Origin: RI-283 sp964487925
Lineage (GTDB): Bacteria > Pseudomonadota > Gammaproteobacteria > SZUA-140
Assembly (NCBI GenBank): GCA_964487925.1
Contig: CAZASZ010000019.1
Span: 1-32,811 of the forward strand
Direction of reading: 5' to 3'
Length of the DNA: 32,811 nt
This document shows positions 8,318-17,053 of the stretch, one piece after another. The translations under genes and the position numbers were made by a program. The stretch's first letter is position 1. Every line of letters begins with the position of its first letter. The notes under the pieces were generated by a model. It worked only from the letters and a program-made list of their open reading frames with translations, made no database searches and was not told the origin of the DNA.

Positions 8318-9183
8318 CCGGTTTCCCCTGAACGTAGACGATTGGTATAGGCGCGATAGTGCGCCATCATTGCCGCCCAAACCGGGCCAGGCTCGCCTGA
8401 ACCGACCGCTTGGCCATCGATCTCGGTCACGGGCAAGATTTCACGCGTGGAACTCGTTAGCCAGACCTCGCTAGCGTTGGCGAGTTGATCCGGGGTGATC
8501 TCAGTCTCGCGACAAGGTATGTCATGCTCTTCGGCGAGTTCGAGCAACAGGTCTCGTGTGATTCCGGGTAGCAGAAAAGGGCCTCTTGGCGGGGTCAGTA
8601 GCGTACCGTCATGGACGATGAAGACATTGCTTGCGGCGCCTTCGGTGACCAGTCCTTCGCGGATCAGGATAGCTTCGGCGCATTCCGCATCTACCGCCTC
8701 CTGACGCAAAAGGATGTTGGGTAGCAGGGCGACGGTCTTGAGGTGGCAATAACGCCAGCGGATGTCATCAAGTGTGATGGCGCTGACTCCGGCGTTCAAT
8801 AGCCCAGGCTCCGGTGGTTTCCTGGTTGTCGCCATCATGAAAACTGTCGGTTCGACCCCGTTGGGAAAGGAGTGATCGCGGTACGATGCTGTGCCACGCG
8901 TGACCTGGAGATAGATCGATAGCTCTCCGCCACCATTACGGCCAATGAGTGCCTCAATGGTCTTACGCCATTCGTTGTCCGGCATCGGTGACGACAGCCG
9001 GATGCCATCCAGGCTGCATTTGAGACGGTCCAGGTGCTCCTGCAGCCGGAAGGCCTTGCCGGCGTAGACAGGAATGACCTCGTAGACGCCGTCGGCAAAC
9101 AGAAAGCCACGGTCGAGCGGGGATATCCGCGCCTCGGCCAGGGGCATGAACTCGCGGTTAAGATATACGATCGGTTCGCTCAT
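8314..9183 (-). CDS. D-amino-acid (D-alanine) aminotransferase, class IV PLP enzyme
   Basis: A 289-aa fold-type IV aminotransferase, closest to D-alanine transaminase (Dat), which interconverts D-Ala plus 2-oxoglutarate with pyruvate plus D-Glu. The PLP-binding lysine is K149 (CHLKTVALLPN). The E181-x4-N186 region (TEGAASNVFIV) and SSTREILPV near residues 245-253 are typical of the D-AAT/branched-chain superfamily, as is the N-terminal 'SPLDRGFLFADGVYE'. It lies directly after dacA, whose product releases D-Ala, and overlaps ybeD by four bases (ATGA). I infer a role in recycling or balancing D-Ala and D-Glu for peptidoglycan. A branched-chain or aminodeoxychorismate-lyase activity is less likely. 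Confidence 0.88.
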   Translation of the reverse strand: MSEPIVYLNREFMPLAEARISPLDRGFLFADGVYEVIPVYAGKAFRLQEHLDRLKCSLDGIRLSSPMPDNEWRKTIEALIGRNGGGELSIYLQVTRGTASYRDHSFPNGVEPTVFMMATTRKPPEPGLLNAGVSAITLDDIRWRYCHLKTVALLPNILLRQEAVDAECAEAILIREGLVTEGAASNVFIVHDGTLLTPPRGPFLLPGITRDLLLELAEEHDIPCRETEITPDQLANASEVWLTSSTREILPVTEIDGQAVGSGEPGPVWAAMMAHYRAYTNRLRSGETG

Positions 9184-9201
9184 GAGTCGCTCAGAGGCTC
9201 C

Positions 9202-10422
9202 TTATTGAAACATCAGCTTAACTTCGTCGATCAGGCGGTCGCTGAGGCTGCCTTCGGCGACGTTTTGTAGTGCGAACAAGGGCCGTTCGGCGACGGTATC
9301 GCCGTCAAGCGCGACTTTCATGTTTCCGAGCGGCGCATCCTTTGAAATGGGGGCGATGAGCGGAGCTGCAATATTCATGCTGGCCTTGAGGTTTTGATAC
9401 TGCTGGTGCGGGATCGTGACATAGAGGTCAGACTTCAAGCCCACGGGGATCGACTTGGCCGCACCTTTCCATACTTGTGGCGAGGTGATGGTCTGTCCGG
9501 CCGCATAGAGTTTATGGGTCTCGTAAAAACGAAAACCATAGTTCAGCAGTTTTCGGCTCTCGTTGGCGCGCGCGTCCTCGCTCTTGGTACCGAGCACGAC
9601 CGAGATCAGGCGCATCTCGCCTTGTTTGGCCGATGCAACCAGGCAGTAACCAGCTGATTGGGTATGACCAGTCTTCAAGCCGTCCACGGACGGGTCGCGC
9701 CATAGTAGCTTGTTGCGGTTGTATTGCTCGATGCCGTTGTAACGGAATTTGTGCTGGGAATACCAGGCGTAGTGGGACGGATAGTCGCGGATTAGTGCGC
9801 GAGCCAGGGTGCCGAGATCATGGGCTGTCGTGTAGTGGTTGGGATCGGGCAAGCCGGTGGCATTGACGAAGTGCGTATGCAGCATGCCCAGGCGTTCCGC
9901 GTACTGGTTCATGAGTGAGGCAAACGCATCCTCGCTGCCGGCCGCATATTCGGCTAGCGCGATACTGGCATCGTTGCCGGACTGGATGATCATGCCCTTG
10001 AGCAGGTTCTCGACGCTGACTTTTGAATTGACCTCAATGAACATCTTCGAGCCGCCCGTACGCCAGGCTTTCTTACTGATGTTCACCTTGTCGTCGAGTT
10101 TGATCCGGCTGTCTTTGAGCTCGGCATAGACGATGTAGGCCGTCATGAGCTTGGTCAGGCTGGCCGGCTCGACGCGTTCGTCCATGTTGTGATCGACAAT
10201 AATCTTGCCACTGTCAAAGTCCTCGAGCAGATAGGAATTGGCCTCGACGGTTGGTGGCGGGGGGATCGGGGGGGCCGCCGCCTGCGTTAACTGTGCTGTG
10301 ACCAAGCCGAGGCTCAATACCAAAAGACGGCCGAAAAAGGAGCCGGAAAGGCGCATGAACCCGCGCGCGCTCGCGGATGGCATTCGATAAATCGCGCTGT
10401 CATGCGCGGTGCGGAATATCAC
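9202..10422 (-). CDS. dacA: D-alanyl-D-alanine carboxypeptidase (PBP5/6 type)
   Basis: A 406-aa low-molecular-mass penicillin-binding protein that trims the terminal D-Ala from peptidoglycan stem peptides in the periplasm. The three active-site motifs are intact: SLTK (S88-K91), SGN (148-150) and KTGHT (250-254). A C-terminal beta domain follows, ending in an amphipathic tail (about 385-406) that would anchor it to the inner membrane. The signal peptide hydrophobic core is at about 28-48, before AQAAAP-like residues. I chose the GTG at 10422 because GGGAG lies 8 bases upstream; this gives an unusually long n-region, and ATGs at 10383 (M14) and 10356 (M23) are alternatives. It sits in the cell-shape cluster between rlpA and the D-amino-acid aminotransferase. 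Confidence 0.96.
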   Translation of the reverse strand: MIFRTAHDSAIYRMPSASARGFMRLSGSFFGRLLVLSLGLVTAQLTQAAAPPIPPPPTVEANSYLLEDFDSGKIIVDHNMDERVEPASLTKLMTAYIVYAELKDSRIKLDDKVNISKKAWRTGGSKMFIEVNSKVSVENLLKGMIIQSGNDASIALAEYAAGSEDAFASLMNQYAERLGMLHTHFVNATGLPDPNHYTTAHDLGTLARALIRDYPSHYAWYSQHKFRYNGIEQYNRNKLLWRDPSVDGLKTGHTQSAGYCLVASAKQGEMRLISVVLGTKSEDARANESRKLLNYGFRFYETHKLYAAGQTITSPQVWKGAAKSIPVGLKSDLYVTIPHQQYQNLKASMNIAAPLIAPISKDAPLGNMKVALDGDTVAERPLFALQNVAEGSLSDRLIDEVKLMFQ

Positions 10423-10559
10423 TGCTGAATCTCCCTTCGGGTTGTTTGGCGGCCTTGGGCGGTCGCGGATTCAATTGCGGACTGGCCCCCGGATGAGCGC
10501 CGGAGGCGCGTTAGATGCCAGTCATTGTAACGGGTCTTCTCCGGACAGGGTAGCCGATG

Positions 10560-11468
10560 CTATTCAGTCACGACCTTAATGTGGCTTATGCCATCCTGTG
10601 CCAGCTGCTGGATGATCTTATCGGCGCTCAACTGGTTCGGCAAAGGTCCGATCCGAACCCGATAGAGCGCGGTGCTCGGATCTTTGCTCATGCGAACCCC
10701 GATCAGGTCGGGGAAATGATCATCAATCCGTTTCCAGGTGCGTTCGGCGTTATTGCGTTGGCTGTATGCCCCAATCTGCAGATATAGACCGGTTTCGCTC
10801 AGTTTAGGTTCCGTTGCCGGAACAGGGGCTGCCTGGGGACTGAGCGTGGGTGGTTTCGCCAAGCGTGATGGCTGCGCAGGGTCAATAGTACGGAGTTCGA
10901 TGCGCCCGGTCCCGGTCTTATCGATGCCAAGGCGGTTGGCAGCGGCGTAGGAAAGGTCCAGGATGCGGCCCGCCACGAAGGGGCCCCGGTCGTTGATCCG
11001 GACGATCACGCGCCGGTTGTTATCGAGGTTTCGGACCTCAGCGTAGGTTGGCAAGGGTAGCGTCTTGTGTGCGGCCGTCATGGCATACATGTCGTAGGGC
11101 TCGCGGCTTGAAGTACGCCGGCCATGAAACTTATAGCCGTACCAGGAGGCGATGCCGGTTTGGACGAAACCCTTATTGTCCTTGCGTACGCTGTATCGGA
11201 TCCCGTCGACGACGTAGGTATCGGGGTTTCCGTACTTGCTTCTCGGCTCGACACGGGGCACGGCGTCACGAATAGAGCTCAGGTCGATCGGCCTACTCGG
11301 GCCACTGTCGCGAGATTCGTACATATGCCCGCCGAAGGGCGGGACCTCGCCGCAGGCGGTCATGAGCATCGCGATACTCATTAGTGTAAAGTGGCTCGCG
11401 CCGCGCCGCTGCTGAGGCGGTGCCGGCCGGCAATGGTCTGGGTGATAACGTGGTCCCATAGTCGGCAC
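10560..11468 (-). CDS. rlpA: RlpA-like septal-ring lytic transglycosylase lipoprotein
   Basis: A 302-aa outer-membrane lipoprotein. The lipobox is MTAC with lipidated C39. A double-psi beta-barrel RlpA domain (about 105-195) carries 'TGIASWYG', 'AAHKTLPLPT' and 'NDRGPFVAGRILDLS', which include the conserved His and Asp of the RlpA transglycosylase site. A C-terminal SPOR domain (about 225-300; LYLQIGAYSQRNNA) binds glycan strands stripped of stem peptides at division sites. In P. aeruginosa RlpA cleaves such naked glycans. The gene starts 3 bases after mltB. The signal peptide has a long basic n-region, so the true start may be slightly downstream. After the gene there are about 140 bases to dacA with only a 5-bp GC hairpin. 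Confidence 0.95.
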   Translation of the reverse strand: MPTMGPRYHPDHCRPAPPQQRRGASHFTLMSIAMLMTACGEVPPFGGHMYESRDSGPSRPIDLSSIRDAVPRVEPRSKYGNPDTYVVDGIRYSVRKDNKGFVQTGIASWYGYKFHGRRTSSREPYDMYAMTAAHKTLPLPTYAEVRNLDNNRRVIVRINDRGPFVAGRILDLSYAAANRLGIDKTGTGRIELRTIDPAQPSRLAKPPTLSPQAAPVPATEPKLSETGLYLQIGAYSQRNNAERTWKRIDDHFPDLIGVRMSKDPSTALYRVRIGPLPNQLSADKIIQQLAQDGISHIKVVTE

Positions 11469-11470
11469 GA

Positions 11471-12481
11471 TTAGGGGAGTTCCAGGGCGAGGTGGGCGCG
11501 CCGTTCTCGAATCTCCTCTCCGAGTTGATAGACCGCCATGGCATAAAGCGGACTGTGGTTATAGCGGGTGATGGCGTAGAAGTTGTCCAGACCGATCCAG
11601 AATTCCTGGCCTTGCCGGGTCTCGAATGCCAGCAATGCAGCCATAGTGTCGCTAGGCAGGTCTCGGGTGATTTCGACGCCGTGTTTACGCATATCGCCAA
11701 TCGAGGTCTTGGGTTTGAGGCCGAGGTCGACGATAGCCTTGTAGTCGTCGCCATGTACGATGGCTGCGATGGCAATGGGTGCGTCTGCGATCCAGCCGTG
11801 GCGTTTCATATAATTGGCCACGCTTCCGATCGCATCGCTGGGGCTGTCCCAAAGGTCCCGATGATTGTCGCCATCGAAGTCCACGGCATAGCTCCGGTAG
11901 CTGCTCGATATAAACTGGGTCATGCCCATCGCGCCTGCGTAGGAGCCCATAAAGGACAATGGGTCTCTATTTTCCTCGCGACTTAGCAGCAGGAACTGCA
12001 CCAGTTCACTGCGGAAAAATTTCCCTCGTGCAGGATAATCGAAGGCTAGCGTGCTCAACGAATCCATGACGCGATAGCGTCCCTTATGCCGGCCGTAATA
12101 GGATTCGACGCCGATGATGGCTGTGATGATCTGCGCGGGTACGCCAAAGCGCTTCTGAGCTCGGGCCAGTTCATCCTGGTGTTGGTTCCAGAACTTGACG
12201 CCGCCGGCGATCCGTTTCTCGGTCAGGAAGATTGGCCGGTAGTCATACCAAGGTTTTCCCTCGGCTGGGCGAGTGATGGCCGAGATGATCTTTTCGCTTG
12301 GCTCGACGCGAGCGAACAGCGCTGTCAGCTTGAGCTCGTTGAAACCGTGATCTTTGCTCATCATGTGGATGAAGTCTTTGACCTCGGCCCGGTCCTGAAA
12401 CGGTTGGGCAAGGGCGGCCGGAGTTGCGAAGCTCAGCGTGGCTAAAGCTAGGAGGGCAAGGGTTTTCGATAGACGGGTCAT
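11471..12481 (-). CDS. mltB: Membrane-bound lytic murein transglycosylase B
   Basis: A 336-aa periplasmic lytic transglycosylase of the MltB/SltB type that cleaves the MurNAc-GlcNAc bond and forms 1,6-anhydro ends. The catalytic glutamate is E126 in GVESYYG, followed by GRYRVMDSLSTLAFDYP and 'GAMGMTQFISSSYRSYAVDFDGDNHRD' landmarks (each conserved in the family). The N-terminus is a classical cleavable signal peptide (about 1-25, ALAQ) without a lipobox cysteine, so this copy is probably soluble periplasmic, like SltB, rather than a lipoprotein. It lies 9 bases after rodA and 2 before rlpA, so these three genes are co-transcribed. Confidence 0.96.
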   Translation of the reverse strand: MTRLSKTLALLALATLSFATPAALAQPFQDRAEVKDFIHMMSKDHGFNELKLTALFARVEPSEKIISAITRPAEGKPWYDYRPIFLTEKRIAGGVKFWNQHQDELARAQKRFGVPAQIITAIIGVESYYGRHKGRYRVMDSLSTLAFDYPARGKFFRSELVQFLLLSREENRDPLSFMGSYAGAMGMTQFISSSYRSYAVDFDGDNHRDLWDSPSDAIGSVANYMKRHGWIADAPIAIAAIVHGDDYKAIVDLGLKPKTSIGDMRKHGVEITRDLPSDTMAALLAFETRQGQEFWIGLDNFYAITRYNHSPLYAMAVYQLGEEIRERRAHLALELP

Positions 12482-12490
12482 GAGTTCAGC

Positions 12491-13627
12491 TCAGCTTGAC
12501 AAGAGTTTGCGATGGGTCTGGATGGACATCATGATGCCAAAAGCGGCCATCATAGTCACCATGGATGTACCGCCGTAGCTGACCATTGGCAGCGGCAGGC
12601 CGACAACGGGCAGTAGACCGGAGACCATGCCGATATTGACGAAGGCGTAGACGAAAAAGGTCATGATCAGGCTGCCGCAGAGCAGTTTGGAGAACGAGGT
12701 TCGGGCGATACTTGAGATATAGAGCCCTCTCGTGATGACCAGGGCGTAGATTGTCAGCAGGGCCAGAACACCGATCAGCCCGAATTCCTCGCTGAGTACC
12801 GCGAAGATAAAATCCGTGGAGCGCTCCGGCAGGAACTGCAGATGGGATTGGGTGCCCTGGAGCCAGCCTTTGCCGAATAGCCCGCCGGAACCGATCGCGA
12901 TCTTCGACTGGATGATGTGATAACCCGAACCTAGCGGATCGCGCTCGGGATTAATGAAGTTCAGGACCCGCGCACGCTGGTAGTCGTGCATGGAATACCA
13001 GAGCACTGGCGTCATCGCGCCCATCGCAAGTAGCGAGCCACCGACATAACGCCATGGGATGCCTGCGAGCAGAATCACGAAGGCCCCGGAGCTGACGATC
13101 AGCAGCGAGGTGCCGAGGTCCGGTTGCTGGATGATTAACCCGGCCGGGATTAGGATCAGGACGAGGGCCTTAAACAATTGCCGCCCCGTCGGAGGTAAGG
13201 GGCTTTCCGCAAAGTACCAACTCACCATGAGCGGTACGGCGATCTTCATCATTTCCGAAGGCTGAAAGCGGAACACCCCTAGGTCCAGCCAGCGTTGCGC
13301 ACCCTTACCCTCGTCGCCGAACAGCAAGACGGCAACGAGGAGCAGGATGCCCGCACCGTATATCCATGGTGCCCAGATCTCGAAGTAGTGAGGAGGGATC
13401 TGGGCGAACACAAGCATGACCGCAAACGCGATCCCGAGCCGGGTGAATTGCCGAACCATCATGTCGTGGTCCTGGCTGCTGGCGCTATATAGGACTACGA
13501 GGCCGACGGCGGTCAGGACCAGCAGTATGAGCAGCAAGGGAATGTCCAGGTGTAGGCCTCGCACTATGAAGCGCGTACGTCGGCGGTCGCCCCATCTCGG
13601 TCGTGATTTTGACGCTATATCACTCAT
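12491..13627 (-). CDS. rodA: Rod-shape-determining peptidoglycan glycosyltransferase RodA
   Basis: A 378-aa SEDS-family integral membrane glycosyltransferase with about ten hydrophobic segments. With PBP2 it polymerises lipid II in the elongasome. Recognisable family blocks are 'GAQRWLDLGVFRFQPSEMMKIA', 'QPDLGTSLLI', 'SKIAIGSGGLFGKGW', 'LPERSTDFIFAVLSEE' and the end 'GLPLPMVSYGGTSM'. The conserved catalytic-site aspartate of SEDS proteins falls in the ERSTDFIFA loop. It follows mrdA by 84 bases and is followed by mltB after 9 bases. Confidence 0.97.
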   Translation of the reverse strand: MSDIASKSRPRWGDRRRTRFIVRGLHLDIPLLLILLVLTAVGLVVLYSASSQDHDMMVRQFTRLGIAFAVMLVFAQIPPHYFEIWAPWIYGAGILLLVAVLLFGDEGKGAQRWLDLGVFRFQPSEMMKIAVPLMVSWYFAESPLPPTGRQLFKALVLILIPAGLIIQQPDLGTSLLIVSSGAFVILLAGIPWRYVGGSLLAMGAMTPVLWYSMHDYQRARVLNFINPERDPLGSGYHIIQSKIAIGSGGLFGKGWLQGTQSHLQFLPERSTDFIFAVLSEEFGLIGVLALLTIYALVITRGLYISSIARTSFSKLLCGSLIMTFFVYAFVNIGMVSGLLPVVGLPLPMVSYGGTSMVTMMAAFGIMMSIQTHRKLLSS

Positions 13628-13711
13628 GGCGGACCTCCATTTGCGATTGTCGGGCGTACCCGGAGATTCGCTTGAAGCGTTTGTTGTTCAGCGATCTTTT
13701 TCATGAGGGTG

Positions 13712-15556
13712 TCAGGAACCTTCCAGATAGGCGTCGATGAGTCGGCGGGCGATCGGCGCCGCTACCGAACTGCCATGACCGCCGTTTTCCACAATGACCG
13801 CCACGGCGATGCGGGGGTTCTTTATCGGTGCGAAGGCGATGAACAATGCATGGTCTTGAAGGCGCTTGCGAAGCTCCTTGACATCGTATTTCTCATCCTG
13901 CTTGATAGTGAACACCTGAGCCGTACCGGTCTTGCCGGCTATTGGAAACCGTTCCTTGCGGTGTATGACGTGCGCTGTACCGTGAATGCTGGTGACGACC
14001 TCGCGCATTGAAGACAGGATATCATCCCAGTCCTTACTTCGGTGGATGCGAATCGTTCTCCGCATTTGGGTGGGGCGAACGTGCAAGATCTGGTCGTTGG
14101 TGGATTGGGTCGCGTAGACCAGTCGCGGTATCACGCCTTTACCTCTATGGCTCAGCGTCGCGGTTGCCATGGCCAACTGCAAGGGTGTGACAAGTGTGTA
14201 GCCCTGACCTATCCCCGTGATCAAAGTCTCGCCGGGATACCAGGGGCGGTGGCGGGCGTGCCGTTTCCATTCGCGGGAAGGGAGCAGTCCCACCGATTCC
14301 TTGCTGGTATCGATACCGGTCCGCTGACCGAAACCGAAGAGCGCAAGGAAGTCATGGATCTCGTCTATTCCCAAGGCCTTGGCGAGGTCATAAAAATAGA
14401 CGTCGCAGGATTCCACAATGGCCTTGCGTAGCGTGGTTGTGCCATGACCATTGGTCTTCCAGTCACGATACTTGTGGTCGTCTCCGGGCAGGGAGTACCA
14501 GCCCGGACAGAACGAAGTGGTGTTGATGCGCACCTTTTTCGATACGAGTCCGGTCAGGCCGATGAATGGCTTCAAGGTTGAGCCTGGAGGGTATTGGCCG
14601 TTGATCGCACGGTTGAAGAGTGGGCGCGCCTTGGATTTTCTCAGTTGATCGTAACTCGCCTGATCGATACCTGTCACGAACAGGTTGGGGTCATAGGACG
14701 GCAGGCTGACACTGGTCAGCAGGTCGCCGTTGGACGGATCGATCGCAATCACGGCCCCTCGGTTGCCTTTCATCGCTCGGGTCGCAATACGCTGCAGTTG
14801 GGAGTCGATGCTCAGGTACAAATTTTGGCCGGGTATCGGGGGTACATGTTTGATGACGCGCAAGGTCCGTCCCAGCGCGTTGGCCTCAACGTGTTCGTAG
14901 CCGACCGTTCCATGAAGCGTATCCTCGTAAAATTTCTCGATTCCCGTCTTGCCGATAAAGTGCGTGGCCCGGTAGTTGGAGGTGTCGACGTGCTGAAGTT
15001 CCTTGACGTTGAGACGTCCCATGTAGCCGGTGACATGGGCCATGAGTGCTCCCATGGGGTAGTCTCGTATGAGTCCGGCGTTGACCTCGACGCCGGGCAT
15101 GGTGTGTAGATTGACCGCGATCCTTGCGACCTCGGAGTCGGTCAGGTGATAGCGTAGCGTGACGCGATCGAATGGCTGTTCCTCGCGTCGGTGCTTGTGG
15201 AAGCGGTGGATGTCTCCCTCGCTGATTGTTATGAGGGACGAGAGGCGCTCAATCGTTTGGCGCAGGTCGGGTACGCGTTCGGGAATCAGGTCCAGGCTAA
15301 ACGCCGACAGGTTTTGGGCGAGGATCTCTCCGTTACGGTCAAAGATGAGGCCGCGGGTCGGAGCGATCGGGTTGATCGTGATGCGATTGGCATCGGACAG
15401 GGTCGTGAAATGCTCGTGGTTGATGATTTGGAGGTCGACGAGTCTGACAATAATGACCGCGAACAGGATCAGGACGGAGGCAATGGCCGTCACCGCCCGG
15501 CGGTTGAACATATGGGCTTCCCGGATGTGGTTTTTGAGTTCGACGCGATTCGCCAT
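13712..15556 (-). CDS. mrdA: Penicillin-binding protein 2, elongasome transpeptidase
   Basis: A 614-aa class B PBP that crosslinks peptidoglycan during cell elongation with RodA. One N-terminal membrane helix (about 22-45) precedes the PBP dimer domain (about 60-230) and the transpeptidase domain. Active-site motifs: S326-T-L-K329 (PPGSTLKP), S383-C-D385 (VESCDVYFYD) and K542-T-G (AGKTGTAQ). SCD instead of SxN is usual for PBP2. The start at 15556 gives a short cytoplasmic head (VELKNHIREA) like that of Pseudomonas PBP2, though Met16 (15511) has a somewhat better ribosome-binding site. It lies 21 bases after mreD. Confidence 0.97.
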   Translation of the reverse strand: MANRVELKNHIREAHMFNRRAVTAIASVLILFAVIIVRLVDLQIINHEHFTTLSDANRITINPIAPTRGLIFDRNGEILAQNLSAFSLDLIPERVPDLRQTIERLSSLITISEGDIHRFHKHRREEQPFDRVTLRYHLTDSEVARIAVNLHTMPGVEVNAGLIRDYPMGALMAHVTGYMGRLNVKELQHVDTSNYRATHFIGKTGIEKFYEDTLHGTVGYEHVEANALGRTLRVIKHVPPIPGQNLYLSIDSQLQRIATRAMKGNRGAVIAIDPSNGDLLTSVSLPSYDPNLFVTGIDQASYDQLRKSKARPLFNRAINGQYPPGSTLKPFIGLTGLVSKKVRINTTSFCPGWYSLPGDDHKYRDWKTNGHGTTTLRKAIVESCDVYFYDLAKALGIDEIHDFLALFGFGQRTGIDTSKESVGLLPSREWKRHARHRPWYPGETLITGIGQGYTLVTPLQLAMATATLSHRGKGVIPRLVYATQSTNDQILHVRPTQMRRTIRIHRSKDWDDILSSMREVVTSIHGTAHVIHRKERFPIAGKTGTAQVFTIKQDEKYDVKELRKRLQDHALFIAFAPIKNPRIAVAVIVENGGHGSSVAAPIARRLIDAYLEGS

Positions 15557-15577
15557 CTAGCTGGTAGCGCTGAGCAA

Positions 15578-16069
15578 TCAATGAACGTGGAGGGTGCGGC
15601 GCAGGTAGCGCAGGATCGTGAACACGACCGGCCATAGCAGGGTACTGGAGATCGTCGGCAGCAAGTACCTGGACATGGGTTCAGTATGTCCCGAGAAGCC
15701 GTCGATCCAGATCTGCAGGAATTGTTGCAGCATGATCAGGATGAACACCGTCCCGGATTGCTGCCAGAGTGGAAAGACTCGGATTCGGCGGTGGAACTTC
15801 AGTGCGATGTAGCCGATCAGCGCCAGCGCCATGGCCTGTTGTCCCAGTAAGCCCGAACGCAAGGCATCGAGCATGAGTCCCGTCGTCCATGAGAGGATGA
15901 CGCCGAAGCGCATTGGTGTCGCCATACACCAGTAGATTACCGTCATCGTAACCCACTCCGGACGCCAGGCCTCAATGGCGCCGGGGAGCGGCATAATGGA
16001 CAGGGCCAAGGCGCCTACGATGCTGGCGAAGACCACGATACCGCCACGATGAATTGTGGGACGCATCAT
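15578..16069 (-). CDS. mreD: Rod shape-determining membrane protein MreD
   Basis: A 163-aa hydrophobic protein with about five membrane segments, fitting MreD, the small inner-membrane member of the elongasome that links MreC and MreB. Sequence conservation is low, as is usual for MreD; 'WVTMTVIYWCMATPMRFGV' followed by 'GLMLDALRSGLLGQQAMAL' is the family hallmark. Its start overlaps the mreC stop by four bases (ATGA-type coupling). The position between mreC and mrdA makes the assignment firm. Confidence 0.94.
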   Translation of the reverse strand: MMRPTIHRGGIVVFASIVGALALSIMPLPGAIEAWRPEWVTMTVIYWCMATPMRFGVILSWTTGLMLDALRSGLLGQQAMALALIGYIALKFHRRIRVFPLWQQSGTVFILIMLQQFLQIWIDGFSGHTEPMSRYLLPTISSTLLWPVVFTILRYLRRTLHVH

Positions 16070-16938
16070 TTCTTTTCTGCCTTCTTGGGCGGAGCCGGCG
16101 GAGGTTCGATGCTAGGCCGCTCCGGCTGCGCGATCAGTAAGACCTCGCGGCTACTCTCGATGGCCGCCAGCGGTTCGGCGCTGACATGGGCGAATGGGAG
16201 ATCGTGATTTCGTACAACTTCGGTGACGCGGGCGACAGGGTATCCGGCCGGAAACCGTCCCCCCAGTCCGGATGTCACAAGCAGGTCGCCCTGAAGGATA
16301 TCCGCATTGTTAGGCAGTTGATCCAAGATCAAGCGGTTGGTTTCGCCGGTTCCTGATGCGATGGAACGTAGTCCGTTGCGATTGACCTCGACCGGCAGCG
16401 CGTGTTTCGGGTCGGTAATCAGGATAGCCGTGCTCTGCAACGGCGAGACATGGATGATTTGCCCCATGATGCCGTGGGCGTCGATCATGGCCTGACCTTC
16501 GTAGACATGATTCAGGCTGCCTTTGTTGAGGACGATCTGTCTGGAAAACGGGCTCATGTCGACGGCCAGGAGTTCGGCGATGATGGCGTGTTCCTGAACC
16601 TTCGCCGTTGAACCGAGCAAGGCGCGCAGACGGGCGTTTTCGACCTCCAACGCCGACAGCTTTTGCTCTCGCGCCTTGAGTTCGAGGTGCTCTTGGTGCA
16701 GGGCCTCGTTTTCAAGCATTAGATTCCGTCTCGAAACGAAGGTCTCGGACAGCCAGTCGCCAGCCGACGACGGCAGGTCGATCAGGTAGCGGATCGGATA
16801 GGTCGCGACCGTCAAGGTAGTCCGCACGACGTGCATGTACTGCTGGCGGTCGTCTAGGACCATGAGTGCGATGGACACCACCACCAGAATAAACAGGCGC
16901 AGGTTGGCGGATGGTCCTCGAATGAAAAGTGGGTTCAA
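16066..16938 (-). CDS. mreC: Rod shape-determining protein MreC
   Basis: A 290-aa bitopic elongasome protein: a short cytoplasmic head, one membrane helix (about 12-30), a coiled coil (about 70-110; LENEALHQEHLELKAREQ) and a periplasmic beta-barrel pair. MreC binds and activates PBP2. The conserved 'VDMSPFSRQIVLNKG' and 'GIMGQIIHVSPLQSTAILITDP' blocks are present. The C-terminus is a Pro/Lys-rich disordered tail, common in gammaproteobacterial MreC. It overlaps mreD by four bases and lies 115 bases after mreB. Confidence 0.96.
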   Translation of the reverse strand: MNPLFIRGPSANLRLFILVVVSIALMVLDDRQQYMHVVRTTLTVATYPIRYLIDLPSSAGDWLSETFVSRRNLMLENEALHQEHLELKAREQKLSALEVENARLRALLGSTAKVQEHAIIAELLAVDMSPFSRQIVLNKGSLNHVYEGQAMIDAHGIMGQIIHVSPLQSTAILITDPKHALPVEVNRNGLRSIASGTGETNRLILDQLPNNADILQGDLLVTSGLGGRFPAGYPVARVTEVVRNHDLPFAHVSAEPLAAIESSREVLLIAQPERPSIEPPPAPPKKAEKK

Positions 16939-17053
16939 AGGGCTACGGCTTTCTACTTCACGATGCGTTGAAAGGGGCTCGAACGGTTCGGGGGCCGTCA
17001 GGATGCACTTCGTATCCTCAAGGTGCCGATCGTGACTTGCCTATAGCTTACAC

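Noticed and set aside
8318..8380. Longer start for ybeD
   Set aside because: 21 extra codons would overlap the aminotransferase; the ATGA overlap at 8314-8317 and the family length support the shorter form.
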